Translations under genes and position numbers: made by a program
Virus record (IMG/VR): IMGVR_UViG_3300030503_000212
Span: 43,764-107,763 of that record
Length of the DNA stretch: 64,000 nt
Origin: a virus
Direction: 5' to 3' (one strand)
The notes under the pieces: generated by a model
What the model was told of the DNA's origin: nothing
The model's database searches: none
Seen by the model: only the letters and a program-made list of their open reading frames with translations
Part shown: piece by piece, positions 56,876 through 62,373 of the stretch
How the letters are laid out: each line of letters begins with the position of its first letter
Position numbering within the stretch: position 1 is the stretch's first letter

Positions 56876-57244
56876 ATGGATACATACGGAACAGAGGCAA
56901 AACTAGCACCTATTTTACGAGCCCGTACAACAACAACTCATGCCCCTTTTGACCTATTGTCTGAGCGATGGCCAGCTGTAATCGAGGTCAAGACGTATAA
57001 AGGCAAAAGCCAACAGGTAATCATGAACAAACGTGCTCGTGAGCGTAAACAACAGTATGTCGAGGCTCACGGTGTCCAATCGTTTACAGTTGTCGTTCAA
57101 CACGTCGGTACCCGTATTCGCTATTATGTGTGTGAGGGTTTCGGAGGTTTCTCCATCCCAGGGATGACCGAGGTAAAGACTCCAGCAGCTATCAGACGCT
57201 ACATCGATGGGAGAATGGAGCATTATGGCTATCAACCTAACTGA
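56876..57244 (+). CDS. PD-(D/E)XK-like nuclease family protein (paralog)
   Basis: A 122-residue relative of the protein at 9214: APFDLLSERWPAVIEVKTYKGKSQQ gives Asp then Glu-Val-Lys, followed by NKRARERKQQYVEAHGVQSF, matching NKHAMGRKQQYLVERGMQPF of the other, and both end with a helix RRYI/RMYL. Shorter than its paralog at both ends. Likely a small nuclease; it follows the UvsW-like helicase and a structured intergenic region, so a recombination or replication role is plausible. Confidence 0.6.
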   Translation: MDTYGTEAKLAPILRARTTTTHAPFDLLSERWPAVIEVKTYKGKSQQVIMNKRARERKQQYVEAHGVQSFTVVVQHVGTRIRYYVCEGFGGFSIPGMTEVKTPAAIRRYIDGRMEHYGYQPN

Positions 57245-57785
57245 TGTGCTCCAAAAGCTGGATGCACGGTCTCAGCGGGACTTGGCACGATCCTCAATGT
57301 TGGTCGTCAAGACTATCTCAGCACAAGTAAGTCAACAGATTAGGCTCTCTGAGACGGACAAAATACGCTGCCTCAGATGGCTCACATGGGCAAGACGCCA
57401 CGCAGTTCCACTTTCTTATGTAATCCGTAAAGCCTTTGAGTGGGGTGAAGGTACAACCTCCAAATCCCAGAGATTGAAACGGAAAGCTACGTTGTTCCCG
57501 ATATCGCTGGCGGCTATGACTGGCTCTATGTGCTACGAGTGGCTCGTGGAGGAGATTGGCAAGGACTGGGACAATCGGCCTGTCACCGAGGCCCTCAGGC
57601 AAAAGATGCTCAATAGCGTTTTGGTATCACCTGCCGCGAGCCAAGGCAAACTGTTGGACTTTGCTACGATTGACGCTTTTGCAGACGACTATTCAGAACA
57701 TGTACGGCTTCGGCGTAAAGCTCGTGAAAGCGCTGAATTACTGTTGAGCAAGTCAAAACCATTTCGTGGGAATCCATTTAGATAA
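57225..57785 (+). CDS. Helical hypothetical protein, 186 aa
   Basis: ATG at 57225 inside the end of the nuclease-like gene. Basic, helical protein (DKIRCLRWLTWARRHAVPLS). The C-terminal coding region contains a near-motif AATTACTGTTGAGC. No family recognised. A TATAAT box follows the stop by six bases. Confidence 0.55.
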   Translation: MAINLTDVLQKLDARSQRDLARSSMLVVKTISAQVSQQIRLSETDKIRCLRWLTWARRHAVPLSYVIRKAFEWGEGTTSKSQRLKRKATLFPISLAAMTGSMCYEWLVEEIGKDWDNRPVTEALRQKMLNSVLVSPAASQGKLLDFATIDAFADDYSEHVRLRRKARESAELLLSKSKPFRGNPFR

Positions 57786-57791
57786 ACTGGC

Positions 57792-57797
57792 TATAAT
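57792..57797 (+). promoter_or_regulatory. TATAAT -10 box
   Basis: CTATAATCTG, 21 bases before the ATG at 57819, between two genes. Same CTATAATCT context as at 59588 and 59847. No clear -35. Confidence 0.5.
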
Positions 57798-57818
57798 CTG
57801 TTGTGAGGTGGTTCTACG

Positions 57819-58157
57819 ATGTATTACGCATACTTACTGTTGTTGCTGTTCGCCGGTCATGCGCTCTGCGACTATCCGTTGCAGGGCGACTTTTTGTCTA
57901 AGGCCAAAAACCACAAGTCCCCGATTCCCGGCGTCCCGTTCTGGCAGGCACTGACGGCGCACAGTCTGATACACATGGGCATGGTCCTGCTGATTACAAA
58001 CAGTATTGAGCTGGCTATAGCGGAGTTCATCGTTCATTGGGTTACAGACTACTCAAAGTGTGGTGGCTTGATCTCATACAACCAAGATCAGTTCATTCAC
58101 TATTTTTCCAAGGTGCTTTGGATCAGCATCCTGTATACGGCGGTGAGACATGGCTGA
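57819..58157 (+). CDS. DUF3307 membrane protein
   Basis: A 112-residue protein with HALCDYPLQGDFLSKAKN, matching the H-x-x-x-D-(f/y)-x-LQ-x-(d/w)...K signature of DUF3307, then hydrophobic helices (LTAHSLIHMGMVLLITN, LAIAEFIVHWVTDY). The family's function is unknown; it appears in phages and bacteria as a small inner-membrane protein. GAGGTGG precedes the ATG. Confidence 0.75.
   Translation: MYYAYLLLLLFAGHALCDYPLQGDFLSKAKNHKSPIPGVPFWQALTAHSLIHMGMVLLITNSIELAIAEFIVHWVTDYSKCGGLISYNQDQFIHYFSKVLWISILYTAVRHG
57832..57842 (+). repeat. Intragenic dispersed motif (forward)
   Basis: ACTTACTGTTG, exact core, in codons Tyr-Leu-Leu-Leu-Leu at the DUF3307 start. Confidence 0.8.
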
Positions 58158-58998
58158 GATGCCTGACGCGAATGTACGACTACATTTCGATCATCCAGAT
58201 CAACTGAAACTGGACATCGAACTGACTCCGGCACATGCGGCTCTGGAGGCTCTGAACACTAAGTACGCACTCAAGATTGTACATATGCGGGCTGAGCACG
58301 AGCAGCTAAAAAAGCGGCTCCAACAGGTGGATGACTTTCTTGTGACGGAGTGGGTATCGCCTCCGGGTCCGGATGGTGATTACAGAACAGTCCTACAGGA
58401 TGTTGTCAGTCAAAACACGCTGATGGTTAGCGATCCGGCGGTTTCATCCTATGCCAATGCTGCCAATGACCTAGCAAAAGCAGTCCAAGACATATTGATG
58501 CAATTATCGAATCCGCTCGTCTATGTCAATGCCCGACTGTTGCGAGTATCGTTTGATGCTTGGAGAGATGCTGTAAAAGCCGAACAGACAAGCAGATTCC
58601 CATCACTCCGTAATCGAGCAAATCGTCAAAATATTGTTTGGGACTGGATACTCAATACGTTTGGGGCCGAGGAAGCAACGCACGTACCCCAACGTGGCTT
58701 ACGGCTTGTGGAGGAGGCTCTGGAGGCTGGACAAGCGGCAGGTGTGACAAAGTCTGATGCACTCAAAGTGCTCGACTATGTGTATAGCCGACCTGTGGGG
58801 GATCTGTCCCAGGAACTGGGTGGGGTTGAAGTATCAATGCTGGGACTGGCAGCTGCTGCTGGTATCAATGCCGAACTTGCAGCACAGCGTGAGGTGACAC
58901 GTGTTTTGAGTAAACCCAAGGCATATTTCAGAGCACGCAACAAGGCGAAAAACGATGCTGGTTTGAAAGCAAAGGTTTATACCGAATCGGATATGTAG
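58150..58998 (+). CDS. MazG-like NTP pyrophosphohydrolase domain protein
   Basis: A 282-residue protein. The first ~130 residues have a coiled coil (MRAEHEQLKKRLQQVDDFL). From about residue 188, RGLRLVEEALEAGQAAG, then VLDYVYSRPVGDLSQELGG and LGLAAAAGINAELAAQREVTRVL, ending in RARNKAKNDAG, matches the all-alpha MazG-like phage family (E-x-x-E-A-x-E...D-Y-V-f-r-p-x-G...Q-E-l-G-G...K-x-x-K). Such enzymes hydrolyse NTPs or alarmones, tuning nucleotide pools during infection. Confidence 0.7.
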   Translation: MAEMPDANVRLHFDHPDQLKLDIELTPAHAALEALNTKYALKIVHMRAEHEQLKKRLQQVDDFLVTEWVSPPGPDGDYRTVLQDVVSQNTLMVSDPAVSSYANAANDLAKAVQDILMQLSNPLVYVNARLLRVSFDAWRDAVKAEQTSRFPSLRNRANRQNIVWDWILNTFGAEEATHVPQRGLRLVEEALEAGQAAGVTKSDALKVLDYVYSRPVGDLSQELGGVEVSMLGLAAAAGINAELAAQREVTRVLSKPKAYFRARNKAKNDAGLKAKVYTESDM

Positions 58999-59013
58999 TC
59001 AACAGAAAGTTGG
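58999..59013. promoter_or_regulatory. Motif palindrome overlapping an RBS
   Basis: TCAACAGAAAGTTGG, with CAACAGAAAGT core, in the gap between the MazG-like stop and the ATG at 59022. Its right arm merges into GGAG, the ribosome-binding site, as at 31510. Confidence 0.7.
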
Positions 59014-59021
59014 AGATTGAA

Positions 59022-59501
59022 ATGACAACTAGCATCGAACAGACTGCTCTCATGCGTAAAGCGTCGGAGCTCGCAAAGCAATTACACGAGGGGCAGACGG
59101 ACAAATCTGGGGTATCGTACTACGAGCACGTACGCTCTGTGGCGTACACCTCTTACATACGCACAACTGACTATAGGGCTTATATCGTCGGCATGCTCCA
59201 TGACGTGCTGGAGGATACTCCGTACACAGAACATCAGCTTGCAGAGGAGTTTGGAATCGCTATTGCTGAGGCTGTAACGTTGCTGACGTACAACCAAGAG
59301 TGTCCGACGTATGACGAGTACATATGGACTCTGGCGCAGTCCAAAAATTTGCTGGCTATCGAGGTAAAGATAGACGATCTGTTGACCAATACAGATCCGC
59401 GCCGGTATATCGGCGGAACGAATCCATCGAAGAATGCAGGAAAATATCTCAAGGCATTACAAAGTTTGACACTAGCTAGAACTTTCTGTGCTACCATTTA
59501 A
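59022..59501 (+). CDS. HD-domain phosphohydrolase (RelA/SpoT hydrolase-like)
   Basis: A 159-residue protein with YYEHVRSVAY (H of the first motif), GMLHDVLEDTPYTEHQLAEEFG (the HD pair with ED) and AIEVKIDDLLTNTDP (the VKxxDxxxN end). This is the (p)ppGpp hydrolase-like HD layout (H...HDxxEDT...D...N). It could hydrolyse alarmones or nucleotides; it follows the MazG-like gene, so the two may act together on nucleotide or stringent signals. Function inferred from motifs. Confidence 0.75.
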   Translation: MTTSIEQTALMRKASELAKQLHEGQTDKSGVSYYEHVRSVAYTSYIRTTDYRAYIVGMLHDVLEDTPYTEHQLAEEFGIAIAEAVTLLTYNQECPTYDEYIWTLAQSKNLLAIEVKIDDLLTNTDPRRYIGGTNPSKNAGKYLKALQSLTLARTFCATI

Positions 59502-59543
59502 ACATTCGATGGCGTGGTGTGAGAGCCCTCCCCGGCAGCTGGA

Positions 59544-59579
59544 CCCCTTGAGAGGCGAGACTCAAGGGGTTTGGCTTTT
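59544..59579 (+). terminator. Rho-independent terminator
   Basis: CCCCTTGAG (59544-59552) pairs with CTCAAGGGG (59561-59569), loop of eight bases, followed by TTTGGCTTTT. It separates the HD gene transcript from the duplicated small-gene cassette. Confidence 0.85.
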
Positions 59580-59587
59580 AAGGTGGC

Positions 59588-59593
59588 TATAAT
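59588..59593 (+). promoter_or_regulatory. TATAAT -10 box of cassette 1
   Basis: GGCTATAATCTGG, nine bases after the terminator T run and 19 bases before the ATG at 59613. Its place right after a terminator supports promoter function even without a visible -35. Confidence 0.6.
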
Positions 59594-59612
59594 CTGGCAG
59601 GAGCAAATTCTT

Positions 59613-59837
59613 ATGCCGAAACATCCAACCGTAAAAACATTCAAAGAGTTAGAGAAACGTTACCCAAAACTCATTCGCCTTATGAATAAGCTGGGAGACC
59701 AGCAGACAAAGGTAAAACCCAATTTTACCAATATGGCAGCAGCCTGCGATCAGGCCCGGGCGGCGTGTGAGGCTCTGGATGAGGCACTATGCAGCCATTA
59801 CAACGCAGCGATGACCAGTGTTGCGTTCAACAAGTAG
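59613..59837 (+). CDS. Small helical protein, 74 aa (tandem copy 1)
   Basis: ATG at 59613 with CAGGAG upstream. MPKHPTVKTFKELEKRYPKL is paralogous to the next gene (MPKHPSEKSLKEILKAQKKL): same start, a central helix, KVKP/KAKP and an acidic end with ALDEALCSHYNA/LGDALEDHNSN. Function unknown; likely small helical dimer-forming protein. Confidence 0.65.
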   Translation: MPKHPTVKTFKELEKRYPKLIRLMNKLGDQQTKVKPNFTNMAAACDQARAACEALDEALCSHYNAAMTSVAFNK

Positions 59838-59846
59838 TGCAGCGTC

Positions 59847-59852
59847 TATAAT
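59847..59852 (+). promoter_or_regulatory. TATAAT -10 box of cassette 2
   Basis: GTCTATAATCTCG, ten bases after the stop of the first copy, with a 45-base leader to the ATG at 59898. Same context as at 59588, so promoter and gene were duplicated together. Confidence 0.6.
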
Positions 59853-59897
59853 CTCGATGCAGTACATTCTGTTGTATATCTGAAAGGTGAAACTCAA

Positions 59898-60119
59898 ATG
59901 CCCAAGCATCCATCGGAAAAGAGCCTCAAGGAAATTCTTAAGGCGCAAAAGAAACTCAACAGCGCTATTGACAAGATCGTCGCTGCTCACAGCAAGGCCA
60001 AACCCAAGTACGACAAGATCTATGATCTGACAGGTGCTGCTCAGACTCACGCGGATCTCCTGGGAGATGCTCTCGAAGATCACAACTCCAATACGGACAC
60101 AGCTCCGGCAATGGATTAG
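59898..60119 (+). CDS. Small helical protein, 73 aa (tandem copy 2)
   Basis: Begins MPKHPSEKSLKEILKAQKKL. AAAGGTG precedes the ATG. Better codon bias (C/G-ending) than copy 1, suggesting higher expression. Followed by a strong terminator. Function unknown. Confidence 0.7.
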   Translation: MPKHPSEKSLKEILKAQKKLNSAIDKIVAAHSKAKPKYDKIYDLTGAAQTHADLLGDALEDHNSNTDTAPAMD

Positions 60120-60151
60120 TTTTGTCGGCGACGTGAACGAAATGCAGACGA

Positions 60152-60180
60152 GGGTACGCTAAGCGTACCCTTTGCTGTTT
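60152..60180 (+). terminator. Rho-independent terminator
   Basis: GGGTACG(CTAAG)CGTACCC (60152-60170) makes a seven-pair stem, up to nine if the loop tightens, followed by TTTGCTGTTT. Ends the duplicated cassette. Confidence 0.85.
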
Positions 60181-60235
60181 CTGGGATTGGCGAGCTGCCG
60201 GATGAGTTCTCACGATCAGCTCTACAGTATATGAT

Positions 60236-60290
60236 GCAACAGAAAGTGAAAGGACTCAATAATAAGTCGAATCCTAATTACTGTTGATGG
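60236..60290. promoter_or_regulatory. Three-site motif array
   Basis: Three motif-like sites follow a terminator: GCAACAGAAAGTGAA (60236-60250), TCAATAATAAGTCGA (60256-60270) and an ATTACTGTTGATGG site (about 60277-60290). Centres are at about 60243, 60263 and 60280, spacings of 20 and 17 bases. The segment from GGACTCAAT to GGCATCGAAT aligns with the two-site array at 3791-3838, so the two are paralogous control regions. The gene start at 60314 follows. Confidence 0.65.
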
Positions 60291-60313
60291 CATCGAATGG
60301 CGTGAGAGGGAAT

Positions 60314-60409
60314 ATGAGCACGCTTATACGGCGTGAGGATCGTGCTGGTGGACGGAAATGGGAGAGACATGGCAAAGGTGTTAAAGGCGAAAAGAGCAAA
60401 GCTGTCTAA
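60314..60409 (+). CDS. 31-residue leader-like ORF
   Basis: ATG at 60314 has GAGAGGG five bases upstream, better than most starts here. The peptide is strongly basic (MSTLIRREDRAGGRKWERH). It overlaps the next gene by 41 bases in another frame, so it could be a leader peptide coupling translation, or a small real protein, directly after the three-site array. Confidence 0.4.
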   Translation: MSTLIRREDRAGGRKWERHGKGVKGEKSKAV

Positions 60410-60626
60410 CGAGGCGGCAGGGCGTGTGAGTAAGCAATTGGCCACGGGGATCTACGCAGCCATAACTGGCGACTGGGCTCACACTCCTGCTATGCGAACC
60501 CCGCGTTGTGGCGAATCCAGCGTCGCTGTTGTGGTGTTGGATGCCCACAAAATAGCACAACTTTTGGGTAACAGTGAACGTGTACCAGTAACTATTGTTG
60601 TAGAGGGGGATGAAACCGATGAGTAA
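60369..60626 (+). CDS. Hypothetical protein, 85 aa
   Basis: ATG at 60369 (MAKVLKAKRAKLSNEAAG) with GGGAGAG just upstream. Basic helical N-terminus, then a beta-pattern half with VAVVVLDAHKIAQLLG. It overlaps the following gene by eight bases. No family recognised. Confidence 0.5.
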   Translation: MAKVLKAKRAKLSNEAAGRVSKQLATGIYAAITGDWAHTPAMRTPRCGESSVAVVVLDAHKIAQLLGNSERVPVTIVVEGDETDE

Positions 60627-61098
60627 CAGCAAGTTAGTAACAGACTCTTTAGCCAAAATTTTTGCGGCTAACAGGGTTTTGTCTGTACATAACGATCAAC
60701 ATTGCCGGGTATCGGATGCTCCCACGCTGGCAGAGATGAAGGCTCAGCCTTGGTGGAGGTCTATGGACAAGCCAGTAGAGACAGGTGTTCGAGTGGTGTG
60801 TAATCGTTGCACGCGCTGCGGGAGCTATGTGGGGCATGCCAGAGCTGGTTGCTTGACGTGTGGCACGCTCGCGCTGGAGATCGTGGTAACAGACGGCACC
60901 ATTACACCTCACATCGCGGCTGTACAAGCAGCTCAGGAGTCTGCTCAGGCCGTTATAGTAGTGGCTCGGTACCTGGATTCGTTGGAGTGTGACGCTGACG
61001 ATCCTCTGTCAGTGATTCGGCGACAGACTCATGCTCCGTTGCGCCGTGCTCTGAATAAGGCGTTGGACAAAATGACCGAATCCAAGATTGGTCGGTGA
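60619..61098 (+). CDS. Zinc-ribbon-containing protein, 159 aa
   Basis: Start at the ATG at 60619 or, with a closer GAGGGGG, at 60610. CNRCTRCGSYVGHARAGCLTCG (a stretch near residues 61-82, with four Cys in two pairs) makes a zinc ribbon; helices on both sides, ending basic (RRALNKALDKMTESKIGR). Possibly nucleic-acid binding. Function unknown. Confidence 0.55.
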   Translation: MSNSKLVTDSLAKIFAANRVLSVHNDQHCRVSDAPTLAEMKAQPWWRSMDKPVETGVRVVCNRCTRCGSYVGHARAGCLTCGTLALEIVVTDGTITPHIAAVQAAQESAQAVIVVARYLDSLECDADDPLSVIRRQTHAPLRRALNKALDKMTESKIGR

Positions 61099-61101
61099 GT
61101 G

Positions 61102-61356
61102 ATGCTCTCAACAAGCGATGTTATTAGTCTTAGAGTCCCCAAAAATTATCGCGTCAGGTACACGTGGGGCCGGGGCTCTTGGTCCTATACCTATTACGAG
61201 CGCTACGAACAGGCTGTAGCAGGCGTTGATGGAGGGATGTCAAAACCTGCTCTAACGGTGTTTGGACGGGAATACACGCGCGTTGCTATACGGGCAGTGA
61301 TTGAGCATTACACACGCTCTAAATGGCGGCGAGTAGAGGCGAAAGGGACGAAATGA
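61102..61356 (+). CDS. Hypothetical basic protein, 84 aa
   Basis: ATG at 61102, three bases after the previous stop. Aromatic and basic (RYTWGRGSWSYTYYERY), then a helical C-terminus. Overlaps the next gene by four bases, and its last codons carry the GAAAGGGA ribosome-binding site of that gene. Confidence 0.5.
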   Translation: MLSTSDVISLRVPKNYRVRYTWGRGSWSYTYYERYEQAVAGVDGGMSKPALTVFGREYTRVAIRAVIEHYTRSKWRRVEAKGTK

Positions 61357-61577
61357 GTGACGAAATGTTTCAAGGATTAGCAGTCGATCTAACCACAGTT
61401 TTAGAAAGGCGCAACAATGACTGTGCAAAGGCTGGCAAGATTATTGCCAGACTCATTACAGCTCTCATTCTCGATACACAAGGTAGCGAAGAGCGCAGGC
61501 GTGAGGCTATTACTGAGGGCCGCGAGTGGTTGGCCAATTACTATGCGCGTGTTCCGTCTGCAAAGGAAAAGTTATGA
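61353..61577 (+). CDS. Helical hypothetical protein, 74 aa
   Basis: ATG at 61353 (MSDEMFQGLAVDL) with GAAAGGGACGAA upstream, a relative of the 20-base RBS repeat at 5799 and 5983. Entirely helical by pattern. Overlaps the next gene (ATGA). Function unknown. Confidence 0.5.
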   Translation: MSDEMFQGLAVDLTTVLERRNNDCAKAGKIIARLITALILDTQGSEERRREAITEGREWLANYYARVPSAKEKL

Positions 61578-61939
61578 GTATCAATAAACTCCCCGCCCTG
61601 CCGCCGAGACCTCCTGCTGTAACACTCGGTTGTCCATATGAATCTTGGACGGCAGAGGCTTATATGGACGCCGCAGACGCCCGCATTGCCGAGCTAACTG
61701 CAACCGCCGAATTAGTTCCCTACCTTGAGCGGTTAGCCAAGAAACGAGCGAACCGCATCGCAGAACTGGAGCAGGAGATCCGAGAGGTGCGGAAACAGTT
61801 TGACGGTGCGATAAGCGAGATCGTAGCAAACAAAACCATATCGCCGAAAGACGACTACAACAGAGGATGGAATGCAGGCAGTGATAATGCTGTCAAGTTC
61901 ATTCACAAATACATCAGAGGCGAAGGACTATTCCAATGA
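61574..61939 (+). CDS. Coiled-coil hypothetical protein, 121 aa
   Basis: ATG at 61574 after AAAGGAAAA. Pro-rich N-terminus, then helices with DARIAELTATAEL and NRIAELEQEIREVRKQF; the latter is encoded by a near-copy of a segment in the gene at 6478. The C-terminus (RGWNAGSDNAVKFIHKYI) resembles 'R-G-W-N-x-c' endings of phage Ea8.5-like small proteins. Function unknown. Confidence 0.55.
   Translation: MSINKLPALPPRPPAVTLGCPYESWTAEAYMDAADARIAELTATAELVPYLERLAKKRANRIAELEQEIREVRKQFDGAISEIVANKTISPKDDYNRGWNAGSDNAVKFIHKYIRGEGLFQ
61754..61787 (+). repeat. 34-bp dispersed repeat, copy 2
   Basis: Matches 6781-6814 with a single mismatch (GAGCAGGAG against GAGCGGGAG). Confidence 0.75.
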
Positions 61940-62373
61940 GTACCGAAGCACAGAAAATAATTAGCAGTCTTGCAGTCGCATCGGCAGCACTTAACACTAA
62001 GACAGATGCACTGAATCAGCACATCGAACATATCGAGGCGGCACTCAAAGCACTCAATTTTGGAATTGCAGTAACTGTTGAATCTGCCGATGGATCTTTA
62101 GTATTGGGGTATGGTAGGTTTACATCTGCATGGCGACTTTATGTTGAGATCGACGATCCTACTGGAAAGTCTTTTTCCAAAATAAGGGTTCCTTTGCCAG
62201 ATGCCCCACGCTTATACCGATTACAGGCGATAGATCTTATACCGGAGTTGCTGAGAGCCCTTATCTCTGAGGCGAGCGATCTCACAGATCGATTGACATC
62301 GGCAACAGCAGTTGCTCAAAATATTGTTGATCGTTTAGCGAAAGTAGCAGAGGAGGCCGAACGTGGCACGTAA
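61936..62373 (+). CDS. Hypothetical protein, 145 aa
   Basis: Overlaps the previous stop by ATGA. Coiled-coil N-terminus (residues about 5-40) and C-terminus (about 110-143) flank a beta-rich middle (VTVESADGSLVLGYGRF, WRLYVEIDD). The 3' end carries the AGGAGG of the AAA+ gene. No family recognised. Confidence 0.5.
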   Translation: MSTEAQKIISSLAVASAALNTKTDALNQHIEHIEAALKALNFGIAVTVESADGSLVLGYGRFTSAWRLYVEIDDPTGKSFSKIRVPLPDAPRLYRLQAIDLIPELLRALISEASDLTDRLTSATAVAQNIVDRLAKVAEEAERGT

